Positions 15,876-24,631 of a DNA stretch of 64,000 nucleotides are shown here, in pieces. The notes under the pieces were generated by a model. It saw only the letters and a program-made list of their open reading frames with translations, was not told the origin of the DNA and searched no databases. Origin of the DNA: Rhizobium lentis (lineage in GTDB: Bacteria; Pseudomonadota; Alphaproteobacteria; Rhizobiales; Rhizobiaceae); the NCBI RefSeq assembly GCF_014200175.1, contig NZ_JACHBD010000009.1, forward strand, positions 186,001 through 250,000, written 5' to 3'. Position numbers and translations under genes: made by a program. The first letter of the stretch is position 1. Each line of letters opens with the position of its first letter.

Positions 15876-17930
15876 CTACCTCCTTCGCCGTATGAGGGCA
15901 TCAACTGCAGCAACACCGCGACCTTCGGGAAGAACCATCAAGGGATTAAGGTCCAGTTCCTCCAGGCGCACCGCATTCGTTACGACATATTCTGCCGTAG
16001 CTGCGACAGCGTCGACAACGGCTTCGAGATCGCCTTTCGGCCGCCCGCGATAGCCGTGAATTAATCTAGCAATCTTGAGACGCGAAATCGCAGCATAGAT
16101 CTCGGTTTTCGTCGCGGGAAGCGGCAGGATGACGGAATCGTCGAGCAGTTCGACGAAAATACCGCCCGCTCCCAATGTCAGCGACAAGCCGAAGACCGGA
16201 TCGCGGGTGGCGCCGACGATGAGTTCCGCGACAGGAGGACCGATCATCTTCTCGACGAGATAGCCGGCGTCGCAGGCCATTGCCGCCGCCGCATCCGATA
16301 CTGCCTTCGCATCCTTTAGATTGAGCACGACAGCTCCGGCCTCGGTCTTGTGCGCAATGCCGAGACCCTTGAGAACGACTGGGAAGCCGAGCCGTTCGGC
16401 CTGCTCTGCAGCTTGGCGGGAAGAAAAAGCCTGCAGCCCCCAGGGAACAGGGAGGCCGCAGGCGGCAAGCTCGGCCTTCGCCTCGCTCTCCGTGAGCGTC
16501 TCGATTTCACCGACTATGGGGGCGACGTCGAGCAGCGGCAGGGGAGGCGGGCTATTCCAAGCTAGACCAATGCCGGCGGCGACTTCCGCCGCAGTGATAG
16601 TTTCATCGATACCGGCGAAAGCGACGACGCCATTGGCCATCAGCCGGTTGGCGACCGGCTCCGGCATGTTCTCGGGGAGCGTCGCGAGCAGGCCGGCGAG
16701 CGCGCCGGTCGCAGAGGCCGCGGCAATGACGGCATCCGCCGTCGTTGCCCATTCGGACGCATCGCAGCGGTCGCCGCGAGGGAAATCGAGGACGACGAGA
16801 TTGATGGCAAAGCCGCCTTCGAACATGGCAGTGAAGGCTTCGGTCTGCCGGACAAAATCGCCCCATACAAAGGTGTGATAGTCGAGCGGATTGGAAAGCG
16901 TCACCATCTCGCCGAGAACTCGCCGCAGACGCGGCAGCTGTTGTGGCTGCAGCGCAGCGAATTCAACATTGCGGCCAACGGCGGCGTCCGCCATCAGAGA
17001 AGCCTCGCCGCCCGAGCAACTCATGGACGAGATCGAATGGCTGGCGAGCGGACCTGCGACATGCAGCAGCTTCAGGGATTCCAGCAAAGCCGGCAAGGTC
17101 TGGACGCGGCCGAGGCCGAGGCGGGCCAGCACGGCATCGGCCACCGCATCGCTGCCCGCGAGCGAAGCCGTATGCGAGACGGCCGCATGTTTTGCCTGCT
17201 CGGACCTGCCGACCTTGAGAACGACAACGGGCTTCCTCGACCGGCGGGCAATGGCGGCCAGACGTTCAAGTGCAGCAAGATCGCCAAAGCCCTCAACGTG
17301 AAGGCCGACTGCCGTCACACGCGGATCCTCCATCAGCGCGCAGGCGACATCGGCGAGCGACGTCTGCGCCTGATTGCCTGCGGTAATCATATAGGCGATC
17401 GGCAGCCCGCGGGTCTGCATCGTGAGATTGATGGCGATGTTGGAGGACTGCGTCAGGATCGCGACACCCTGTTCGATCCGCTGCATGCCGTGCTGGTCGG
17501 GCCATAACAAGGCGCCGTCGAGGCCATTGATCAGCCCGTAGCAGTTCGGCCCCAGGATCGGCATGTCGCCGGCAGCCTCCACAAGAGCCTGCTGCAGTTC
17601 GGCGCCGTTGGCAAGTTCCGCCGTCGCCTCGCGGAATCCGGATGCATAGCAGATCGCGCCGCCCGCGCCCGCCGCAGAAAGGCGACGCACGATCTCGACG
17701 GTGAGCGTCCTGTTGACGCCGACGAAGGCGGCGTCCGGGACCGAAGGCAGGTCCGAGACGGAGCGATAACATGGCCGTCCGAGCACCTCATCGAGGTTGG
17801 GATGGACGGGCCAGATTGCGCCTGAGAAGCCCATTCGATCGCATTGCTCGATCACCCTGCGCGCCTCGCGGCCGCCGAAGACGGCGATCGTTTGCGGTCT
17901 GAGCAGGCGGTCGAGACGGCTGGATGTCAT
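15876..17930 (-). CDS. NDP-forming acyl-CoA synthetase (acetate-CoA ligase family)
   Basis: About 684 residues from the ATG at 17930; the frame runs 41 codons further upstream into the neighbouring gene without support. Domains: CoA-binding (QTIAVFGGREARRVIEQ at the N-terminus), succinyl-CoA-ligase-like middle (SCSGGEASLMAD), and ATP-grasp at the C-terminus (FPVVLKGLGIAHKTEAGAVV). Such enzymes form acyl-CoA from acid, CoA and NTP. Located between the CaiD-like hydratase and an acyl-CoA dehydrogenase, it probably activates gamma-butyrobetaine, replacing the AMP-forming ligase CaiC. That substrate is inference. Confidence 0.83.
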   Translation of the reverse strand: MTSSRLDRLLRPQTIAVFGGREARRVIEQCDRMGFSGAIWPVHPNLDEVLGRPCYRSVSDLPSVPDAAFVGVNRTLTVEIVRRLSAAGAGGAICYASGFREATAELANGAELQQALVEAAGDMPILGPNCYGLINGLDGALLWPDQHGMQRIEQGVAILTQSSNIAINLTMQTRGLPIAYMITAGNQAQTSLADVACALMEDPRVTAVGLHVEGFGDLAALERLAAIARRSRKPVVVLKVGRSEQAKHAAVSHTASLAGSDAVADAVLARLGLGRVQTLPALLESLKLLHVAGPLASHSISSMSCSGGEASLMADAAVGRNVEFAALQPQQLPRLRRVLGEMVTLSNPLDYHTFVWGDFVRQTEAFTAMFEGGFAINLVVLDFPRGDRCDASEWATTADAVIAAASATGALAGLLATLPENMPEPVANRLMANGVVAFAGIDETITAAEVAAGIGLAWNSPPPLPLLDVAPIVGEIETLTESEAKAELAACGLPVPWGLQAFSSRQAAEQAERLGFPVVLKGLGIAHKTEAGAVVLNLKDAKAVSDAAAAMACDAGYLVEKMIGPPVAELIVGATRDPVFGLSLTLGAGGIFVELLDDSVILPLPATKTEIYAAISRLKIARLIHGYRGRPKGDLEAVVDAVAATAEYVVTNAVRLEELDLNPLMVLPEGRGVAAVDALIRRRR

Positions 17931-17934
17931 CGGC

Positions 17935-19095
17935 TCACGCTCCCAGGGGCCGAAGCAGGTCGCGGCTGATGATATGCCGCTGGATCTCGGAGGTGCCGTC
18001 CCAGATGCGCTCGACGCGGGCATCGCGCCAGAAGCGGGCAAGCGGCAGGTCATCCATCAGGCCCATGCCGCCAAAGATCTGGATAGCCTCGTCCGTCACG
18101 CGGCCGAGCATCTCGGAGCCGTAGAGCTTGGCCGAAGCGATCTGGCGGTCAGCGGCAAGACCGGCGTCGAGCCGCCAGGCGGCCGCAAGCGTCAGCCAGT
18201 CGGCCGCGTCGATCTCGGTGATCATGTCGGCGAGCTTGAACGACACCCCTTGATTAGCCCCGATCGGACGGCCGAACTGCTTACGTTCGGCGGCATAGGG
18301 CAGAGCCATCTCGAAGACGCGCCGGGCTCGGCCGACGCAGGTGGCGGCAACCGTCAGTCGCGTGCCGTAAAGCCACTGATTGGCGATATCGAAGCCACGG
18401 TGAGCCTCGCCGAGCACCTGAGCCTGAGGTATGCGGCAATCTTCGAAGCTGAGCGTGCAGTTGTGGTAGCCGCGATGCGAAACGGAATCGTAGCCCTTGC
18501 GGATTTCGAACCCTGGCGTGCCACGATCGACGAGGAAGGCGGTGATTTTCTTCTTGATGCCTTTCGGCGTTTCCTCCTCGCCGGTGGCGGCAAAGACGAT
18601 GACGAAATCGGCGACATCGGCATGCGAGATGAAATGTTTCGTGCCGTTAAGCACGAAATCACCGCCGTCGCGGCGAGCAGTGCACTTCATGCCGCGCATA
18701 TCGGAACCGGCATCCGGCTCGGTAATGGCAAGCGCATCGATCTTCTCGCCGCGCACCGCCGGTAGTAAATAGCGCTCGCGCTGCTCGCCCTCGCAGGCCA
18801 TCAGGATGCCGGAAGGCCGGCCGAAGAAGACCGTCAGGCCCAGCGAGCCGCGCCCGAGCTCCCGCTCGACCAGCGTGAAGGTGACGTGATCGAGGCCGGC
18901 ACCGCCGACCTCCTCGGGAAAATTGCAGGCGTAAAAGCCGAGCTCGATGCATTTGCGCTGGATCTCGCGGCCAAGCTCCGGCGGGACCATCCCGGTCCGC
19001 TCGATCTCGTTCTCATGCGGATAGATTTCGGTCTCGACGAAGGCGCGGACCGTCTCGACGATCATCTCCTGTTCCTGGCTGAGAGCAAAATCCAT
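17935..19095 (-). CDS. Acyl-CoA dehydrogenase, putative gamma-butyrobetainyl-CoA dehydrogenase
   Basis: A 386-residue FAD enzyme with the three acyl-CoA dehydrogenase domains: an N-terminal helical domain, a central beta-domain (ALAITEPDAGSDMRG) and a C-terminal helical domain (YAAERKQFGRPIG; QIFGGMGLMDD). At the usual catalytic-base position the motif reads IWDGTSEIQR, so an Asp stands where most members have Glu. It would convert gamma-butyrobetainyl-CoA to crotonobetainyl-CoA, feeding the CaiD-like hydratase. SD AGGAGG precedes the ATG. The 4-bp gap to the synthetase gene suggests coupled expression. The assignment rests on context. Confidence 0.85.
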   Translation of the reverse strand: MDFALSQEQEMIVETVRAFVETEIYPHENEIERTGMVPPELGREIQRKCIELGFYACNFPEEVGGAGLDHVTFTLVERELGRGSLGLTVFFGRPSGILMACEGEQRERYLLPAVRGEKIDALAITEPDAGSDMRGMKCTARRDGGDFVLNGTKHFISHADVADFVIVFAATGEEETPKGIKKKITAFLVDRGTPGFEIRKGYDSVSHRGYHNCTLSFEDCRIPQAQVLGEAHRGFDIANQWLYGTRLTVAATCVGRARRVFEMALPYAAERKQFGRPIGANQGVSFKLADMITEIDAADWLTLAAAWRLDAGLAADRQIASAKLYGSEMLGRVTDEAIQIFGGMGLMDDLPLARFWRDARVERIWDGTSEIQRHIISRDLLRPLGA

Positions 19096-19104
19096 ATCGT
19101 CCTC

Positions 19105-20595
19105 CTACCGCCTCTGGCCGACGTGACGGCCGGCGCCCTCGGGCAGCGCCAGTTCCGCATGGGACGCGGCAATCGCCTTCACCCTGTCGAGCACCGCGGC
19201 CGGCGCCGCGACCGCCTTGCCCGCCTTGCTGTCGACATGCAGCAGCATCTGCTCGGCAGTTGCGATGAGCTCGCCCGTCGCCGTGTCGTGCAGGGTGTGG
19301 AAGACATGCAGCCGTTTCTCGTCGGCGCTCAGGATCTGGCAGGCCGAATGGATCGCCTGCCCGAGCTTCGCCTCGCCGAGATGGCGGATGTGGCTTTCCA
19401 CCGTATAATAGCTGTGCCCCGCCTCGACATAGGCAAGGTCGACGCCAACGAGACGCAGCAGCGCATCGGACGTATCGCCGAAGACCTGAAGATAGCGGTG
19501 CTCGGTCATATGGCCGTTATAGTCGACCCAGGCGGGGCTCACCTTGGTTTCGACAAGCCGTAGCGACCTCGAAGGATCGGCTGGCATGGCCTCGCCTCCG
19601 CCTTCTGCCCAGAGCGTTCGCTCGAAGTCCTTGAGCAGCTTGCCGGCGCCCCAGCCCTTGCCGCCATCGCCGCCCTTCAGCGCCTGCAGAATGCCGACGA
19701 GATTTTCGTCGCGGATGCGTTCGAGTTCGCGGATTGAAAGGCCCGCCGCCTGCTCGTCGGATTGCCGGCCGATCTTTTCGATCAGCGCTTCGTCGAGATC
19801 GACGACATCGGTGAGCTTGGTCCAGGGCCAGGCGAGGCAGGGGCCGAACTGGGCGAGGAAGTGACGCATGCCGGCCTCGCCGCCGGCGATGCGGTAGGTC
19901 TGGAACAGGCCCATCTGCGCCCAGCGCAGGCCGAAGGAATAGCGGATGACGTCGTCGAGCGTCTCGACGGTGCAGATATCGTCGTGGATAAGCCAGAGGG
20001 CCTCGCGCCAGAGCGCTTCGAGCAGCCGGTCACCGACGAAGGCCTCGATCTCCTTGGCGATGTGGACGCCCTTCATGCCGATCGGCGGCAGTCTTTCCAT
20101 CGCCGCCCGGATGGTCGCTGCCGAGGTCTTCTCGCCGCCGACGATTTCGACGAGCGGCAGCAGATAGACCGGATTATAGGGGTGAGCGACAAAGAGGCGT
20201 TCGGGATGCCTCATATCGCGCTGCAGATCGGTCGGCAGCAGGCCCGAAGTGGAAGAACCGATCAGGGCATCCGGGCGCGCAGCCGCATCGATCTCGGTCA
20301 ACACGCCACGCTTGAGGTCAAGCCTTTCGGGCACGCTTTCCTGGATCCAGTCGGCGTCAGTGACGGCTTCCACCAGCGTCTGGCAGAAGCGGAGCCTGCC
20401 GCGCGGCGGCAGTGGCGCACCAGTCAGCATGGCATAGGCTTTTTCGGCATTTGCGATCACTTCGCCAACGATACGGCTCGCCTCCGGATGCGGGTCGAAG
20501 ACGTCGACGTCGATGCCGGCGAGCAGAAAGCGGGCGATCCAGCCGCCGCCGATAACGCCGCCGCCGATACAGGCCGCTTTGCTGATCTTGGTCAT
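19105..20595 (-). CDS. lcdH: L-carnitine dehydrogenase fused to betainyl-CoA thioesterase
   Basis: A 496-residue bifunctional protein. Residues 1-320 form a 3-hydroxyacyl-CoA-dehydrogenase-type NAD enzyme (ACIGGGVIGGGWIARFLLAG near residues 8-27; VAHPYNPVYLLPLVEIVGG near 137), as in carnitine 3-dehydrogenase. Residues from about 345 form a hot-dog thioesterase (SPAWVDYNGHMTEHRYLQVF). In rhizobia this fusion joins carnitine oxidation to 3-dehydrocarnitine with hydrolysis of the betainyl-CoA produced in the next step. It sits 7 bp after the DUF849 gene and 9 bp before the acyl-CoA dehydrogenase gene, in one operon. Confidence 0.9.
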   Translation of the reverse strand: MTKISKAACIGGGVIGGGWIARFLLAGIDVDVFDPHPEASRIVGEVIANAEKAYAMLTGAPLPPRGRLRFCQTLVEAVTDADWIQESVPERLDLKRGVLTEIDAAARPDALIGSSTSGLLPTDLQRDMRHPERLFVAHPYNPVYLLPLVEIVGGEKTSAATIRAAMERLPPIGMKGVHIAKEIEAFVGDRLLEALWREALWLIHDDICTVETLDDVIRYSFGLRWAQMGLFQTYRIAGGEAGMRHFLAQFGPCLAWPWTKLTDVVDLDEALIEKIGRQSDEQAAGLSIRELERIRDENLVGILQALKGGDGGKGWGAGKLLKDFERTLWAEGGGEAMPADPSRSLRLVETKVSPAWVDYNGHMTEHRYLQVFGDTSDALLRLVGVDLAYVEAGHSYYTVESHIRHLGEAKLGQAIHSACQILSADEKRLHVFHTLHDTATGELIATAEQMLLHVDSKAGKAVAAPAAVLDRVKAIAASHAELALPEGAGRHVGQRR

Positions 20596-20602
20596 GATAT
20601 CC

Positions 20603-21505
20603 TCAGCGCTTCGTCAGCTTCAACTTCTTGCGTACATCTTCCGGTCCGATGATCCGCGCGCCCATGCCTTCGATCACCTGCACCGCCTTTTCGACGAGCT
20701 GCGCATTGGTGGCGAGCTGGCCCTTGCCGACGAAGAGATTGTCTTCGAGGCCGACGCGAACGTTGCCGCCGGCAAGAACCGCTGCCGCCGGGTAGGCCAT
20801 GGCATTGCGGCCGATCGAAAAGGCCGAGAAGGTCCAGCTCGGAGGCACGTTATTGACCATCGCCATGAAGGTGTTGAGATCGTCGGGCGCGCCCCATGGA
20901 ATGCCCATGCAGAGCTGGATCAGCACCGGGTCTTCGATCAGGCCTTCCTCGGCAAGCTGCTTGGCGAACCAGAGATGGCCGGTGTCGAAGGCTTCGATCT
21001 CCGGGCGCACGCCGAGATCCGTCATCTTCCTCGCCATCGCCCGCAGCATGGCCGGCGTGTTAGTCATCACATAGTCGCCGAGGTTGAAGTTCATCGTACC
21101 GCAGTCGAGCGTGCAGATCTCCGGCAGGCATTCGGCGACATGGCTGACTCGCTCGCTGGCGCCCGCCATGTCAGTGCCTGTCTGATTGAGGGGTAGGGGG
21201 CTTTCGACATCCCCGAAGATCAGGTCCCCGCCCATGCCGGCCGTGAGATTGAGGACAACGTCGATATCGGCCGAGCGGATGCGCTCGGTGACTTCCCTGT
21301 AGAGATCGTTGCGGCGGCTGGCGGCCCCCGTTTCCGGATCGCGGACATGGCAGTGAACAACGGCCGCCCCAGCCTTGGCGGCGTCGATCGCGGAATCCGC
21401 GATCTGCTTGGGAGTGATGGGAACATGGCTGGATTTGGAAACCGTATCGCCGGCGCCCGTGACGGCGCAGGTGATGAAGACATCGCGGTTCATCGCTAGA
21501 GGCAT
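20603..21505 (-). CDS. cdhC: 3-dehydrocarnitine cleavage enzyme (BKACE/DUF849 family)
   Basis: A 300-residue TIM-barrel beta-keto acid cleavage enzyme. The metal site motif VVHCHVRDPETG is near residues 51-62, and FITCAVTGAGD opens the first strand. With acetyl-CoA it splits 3-dehydrocarnitine into betainyl-CoA and acetoacetate. The start at 21505 is supported by GGGAG eight bases upstream; the frame begins 24 bases earlier at an unsupported start. It is the first gene of the carnitine operon and is divergent from the AraC-type regulator. The family contains enzymes for other beta-keto acids, but the fused dehydrogenase next door makes carnitine the best reading. Confidence 0.87.
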   Translation of the reverse strand: MPLAMNRDVFITCAVTGAGDTVSKSSHVPITPKQIADSAIDAAKAGAAVVHCHVRDPETGAASRRNDLYREVTERIRSADIDVVLNLTAGMGGDLIFGDVESPLPLNQTGTDMAGASERVSHVAECLPEICTLDCGTMNFNLGDYVMTNTPAMLRAMARKMTDLGVRPEIEAFDTGHLWFAKQLAEEGLIEDPVLIQLCMGIPWGAPDDLNTFMAMVNNVPPSWTFSAFSIGRNAMAYPAAAVLAGGNVRVGLEDNLFVGKGQLATNAQLVEKAVQVIEGMGARIIGPEDVRKKLKLTKR

Positions 21506-21579
21506 GATTTTGTTCTCCCGTCTTGTCAAACATTACGCGACACGATGGCCGGAGATGCTTTGCATTCTCGGAAGCCACT

Positions 21580-21590
21580 GATACAGTATC
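21580..21590. promoter_or_regulatory. Small palindrome in the carnitine divergent promoter
   Basis: GATACAGTATC is a perfect 5-bp inverted repeat around one base, 20 bp before the TTG start of the AraC-type regulator and within the 104-bp divergent spacer. It is a candidate binding site for the activator, or its own -10 region; neither is proven. Confidence 0.3.
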
Positions 21591-21609
21591 GGAACAATGG
21601 GAGGCGACC

Positions 21610-22599
21610 TTGCTGCAGCGATCGACGGAACGGCTCGATATCGATCTACTCGTCCTTCCGGAGACGAACCTGATCCTGATCGCGTCGGTCATCGAGCCGC
21701 TGCGCGGCGCCAACCGCATCGCTGGCAGCGAACTCTATCGCTGGCGGCTCTTGACGCCGGACGGAACGCCGGTCCCGACCACCAGCCATATCGCCATCCC
21801 GGCTGAGGGCACTTTCCGGGCGACGACAGAGGAGATGCCGCTGTTCGTGCTGGCCAGTTACAACTGGCGACGCAGCGCCACACCGGCGCTGAAGATGCAG
21901 CTCTCACGGGCAGCCCGCTACCGCACCAACATCGCTGGCATTGAGTCCGGCACATGGCTGCTCGCCGAAGCAAGCCTGCTCGACGGACTGCCGGCGACCG
22001 TCCACTGGGAAGACTACGAGGATTTCGCCCTTGCCTATCCCGAGGTCAGGGCCGTCAAGGATCGTTTCGTCATCGACGGCAAGCGGCTGACGACATCAGG
22101 TTCGCTGCCGACCGTGGACCTAATGCTGGAGGTGATCCGGCGGCGGCAGGGTTATTCGCTGGCGCTCGAAGTCAGCCGGCTGTTCCGTTACGAGCAGCCT
22201 TCCTTCCACGCCGACGAAATGCTTTCCGCCGCTTCGGCGGGGCTGCGCGCGCACGATTCGCGCGTGACGCAGGCGGTGCATCTGATGGAGGAGCATATCG
22301 AGCAGCCCCTGATTCTTGCGCGGCTTGCCCGCAGGGTCGGGGTCAGCGCCCGGCATCTGCAGGATCTCTTCCAGCAGAGCATCGGCGCGCCGCCGCATGT
22401 ACATTATCTCGCGCTGCGCCTGAACACAGCGCGCCGCAAGGTGATCGAGACGACGGCCTCCTTCGCCGACATCGCGGCCGCGACCGGCTTCAATTCGGCC
22501 TCGGCCTTTGCGAGAAGCTACCGGGCGAGTTTTTCAGAAAGCCCGTCGGAGACGCGGCGCCGCCTGCGCCGCCGCATCATACCATCGGCACCGTCATAG
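21610..22599 (+). CDS. cdhR: GlxA/CdhR-family AraC-type activator of carnitine catabolism
   Basis: About 329 residues: an N-terminal DJ-1/PfpI-like domain (LDIDLLVLPETNLILIASVI) and a C-terminal AraC helix-turn-helix pair (LARRVGVSARHLQDLFQ, then FADIAAATGFNSASAFAR). CdhR proteins activate carnitine genes in response to carnitine. The start is taken as TTG at 21610, with GGGAGG 5 bp upstream; the frame opens at 21523, but that would leave only 17 bp to the divergent operon. Its 3' end overlaps the convergent LysR gene by 23 bp. Specificity is inferred from the adjacent operon. Confidence 0.83.
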   Translation: MLQRSTERLDIDLLVLPETNLILIASVIEPLRGANRIAGSELYRWRLLTPDGTPVPTTSHIAIPAEGTFRATTEEMPLFVLASYNWRRSATPALKMQLSRAARYRTNIAGIESGTWLLAEASLLDGLPATVHWEDYEDFALAYPEVRAVKDRFVIDGKRLTTSGSLPTVDLMLEVIRRRQGYSLALEVSRLFRYEQPSFHADEMLSAASAGLRAHDSRVTQAVHLMEEHIEQPLILARLARRVGVSARHLQDLFQQSIGAPPHVHYLALRLNTARRKVIETTASFADIAAATGFNSASAFARSYRASFSESPSETRRRLRRRIIPSAPS

Positions 22600-23449
22600 G
22601 CTGGAATGCGTCGCGCAGCATGTCGGCCAGTTCCCGCACCGCCTCACTGGAGCGAAAACTATTGCGGCGCAGTACGACCTTCGAGGAATCGACCGGCGGA
22701 AAGCCATCATCGGCGGTCAGTTCGCGGCAGCTGGGCGGAATGCTGCTGCGGGAAAGCGTCGTGACGGCGAGGCCGGCGATCACGGCATTCTTCAGCCCCG
22801 AACCGGTATCGGCGATGAAGGCGATCCGGTAGCTGCGGCCGATCTGCTCCAGCGAGCGCAGCGCAAAATCGCGTGACCAGGTCGAGTTGCGGTAGGTCGC
22901 AACCGGCAGGGGATCGATGTCGTGCAGCCGATGTACCATCGACGTGACCCAGACGGTCGGATCGACGCAAAGAACCTCGCCCTTGTTCTGGTCGCTCCAG
23001 TCAAAGACGACGGCAAGATCGAGTTCGTCCCGTTCCAGGGCGGCGAGGTTGCGGACCGTATAATCGCAGGAGACGGTAACTTCGACTGCCGGATGGCGAA
23101 CCGCGAAAGCCGCAAGCGCTGCCGGCAGCACCGTCTGGCTGTATTCCTCGGGAATACCGATGCGCACCGGCCCGTCGAGCGGCTTGCTGCGGATCGTCGC
23201 GGCTGCCTCGTTCAGGAGATCGATGACCCTGCGGGCATAGGGCACGAGCTGGATGCCCTGGCGCGTCAGCAGCACGCCGCGGGCGCCGCGCTCAAAGAGG
23301 TTTTCGCCGATCGCGGCTTCGAGCCTCTTGATCTGGGTGCTGACCGCAGATTGCGTCCGCCCGATGCGCTGGGCGGCCGCCGAAAAGTTCGACGTCTCGA
23401 CGACAACAAGGAAGGTTCTGAGAAGGTCACTTTCAATCGGCTCTTGCAT
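22577..23449 (-). CDS. LysR-family transcriptional regulator
   Basis: A 290-residue LysR protein from the ATG at 23449; the frame continues far upstream without coding character. The winged HTH is at residues 8-65 (FSAAAQRIGRTQSAVSTQIKRLE) and a substrate-binding-fold effector domain follows. It is divergent from an EamA transporter gene, the usual layout for LysR control of the neighbour. Its 3' end overlaps the convergent cdhR-like gene. Confidence 0.9.
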   Translation of the reverse strand: MQEPIESDLLRTFLVVVETSNFSAAAQRIGRTQSAVSTQIKRLEAAIGENLFERGARGVLLTRQGIQLVPYARRVIDLLNEAAATIRSKPLDGPVRIGIPEEYSQTVLPAALAAFAVRHPAVEVTVSCDYTVRNLAALERDELDLAVVFDWSDQNKGEVLCVDPTVWVTSMVHRLHDIDPLPVATYRNSTWSRDFALRSLEQIGRSYRIAFIADTGSGLKNAVIAGLAVTTLSRSSIPPSCRELTADDGFPPVDSSKVVLRRNSFRSSEAVRELADMLRDAFQPMTVPMV

Positions 23450-23560
23450 TGGCAGCCATAGAAAAGATCGATGACAGCTATCACTACTATTCGTTTGTCT
23501 AATGTCAATTCGTGGCGCAGAAATGAGCGGCGTTCGACTTCCTTCTTTGAGAATCTCTGC

Positions 23561-24466
23561 GTGACCATTGAAAATTCGGCTAGACACCTCGCAGGCAGCG
23601 AGCACGAGAAGGGTGTGCTTCTCATCGTTGCCGCGACGCTCGCCTGGAGTGCGAGCGGCGTTTACTCGCGGCTCCTCACGACCGACGTATGGACGGCGAT
23701 CGCCTGGCGGTCGCTGTTCGGAGGCCTGTTCCTGCTGATCCCCTGCCTTTTCCTCGAAGGGGGCATCTCGCGGCGGCAATGGCGTTCCGTCTTCCATCCG
23801 TCCGGTCTTGCGATGATCGCATGCCAGACGTTCAGTCAGGGATGCTTCATCGGGGCGCTCTACATGACCACCGTCGCCAATGTGACGATGATCTATGCGA
23901 CCACGCCCTTCATTGCGGCTCTGTTCGGCTGGCTTATCCTCGGAGAGAGAGTTGCCAGGCGGACGCTGATCGCCGGCGCCGTGTCCCTCTTCGGCGTCGG
24001 CGTCATCGTCGCCTCGTCTATCGGCGGCGGCACCGGCTGGGGCGATCTGCTGGCGCTCGGCATGACCGCGTCCTTCGCGCTCGTTATCATCATTCCGCGC
24101 ATCGATCCCGGCGTGCCGAGCCTGCCGCCGACCGTCGTCAGCGCCTTCCTGACCCTCGTCATCTTCGCGCCTTTCGGCTCGGTCGGCTCGCTCGACCTGC
24201 ACAACTGGATCGTCCTTGCCGCCTTCGGCGCCACCAATTTTTCCCTCGCCCTGGTGCTCTTCCTCGCCGGGGCAAAGCGGATGCCGCCGGCCGAGGCGGC
24301 ACTGATCGGCACTATGGAAATCGTGCTGACGCCCTTCTGGGTCTGGCTGCTGTTTTCAGAACAGCCGCCCGTCGCCACTTATTTCGGCGGCGCGATCATC
24401 CTTGGCGCCGTGTTCTGGCATACCGCGATCGACTTCAACCGAGGCCGGCGGTCTTACGCGGGCTAG
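23561..24466 (+). CDS. DMT-family transporter (EamA domain, ten membrane segments)
   Basis: About 301 residues when started at GTG 23561, the usual size for the family; the frame can open at 23471, but that would leave 21 bp to the LysR gene. Two EamA repeats of about five helices each are visible (GVLLIVAATLAWSASGVYSR; NWIVLAAFGATNFSLALVLF). Members export or import small metabolites. A role as exporter under control of the divergent LysR is likely; the substrate is unknown. Confidence 0.87.
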   Translation: MTIENSARHLAGSEHEKGVLLIVAATLAWSASGVYSRLLTTDVWTAIAWRSLFGGLFLLIPCLFLEGGISRRQWRSVFHPSGLAMIACQTFSQGCFIGALYMTTVANVTMIYATTPFIAALFGWLILGERVARRTLIAGAVSLFGVGVIVASSIGGGTGWGDLLALGMTASFALVIIIPRIDPGVPSLPPTVVSAFLTLVIFAPFGSVGSLDLHNWIVLAAFGATNFSLALVLFLAGAKRMPPAEAALIGTMEIVLTPFWVWLLFSEQPPVATYFGGAIILGAVFWHTAIDFNRGRRSYAG

Positions 24467-24631
24467 GGCAACCAGCAAAGCGCGTAGCGGTTTGCCGGGA
24501 AAAGCGCGAAGCCAATCCTCCGGCCCACCGGGCAACCGTTTTCGCGGGTCCTGTTCGCGCTTGCCGAGGCGCGTGACCTGCCGGCTGCAGTGACAGGCCG
24601 CGAACCCCAGTCTTACAGCGTCATGGCCTTT

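Noticed and set aside
23450..24202. 250-codon upstream extension of the LysR frame
   Set aside because: Antisense to the EamA transporter; the normal LysR start is at 23449.
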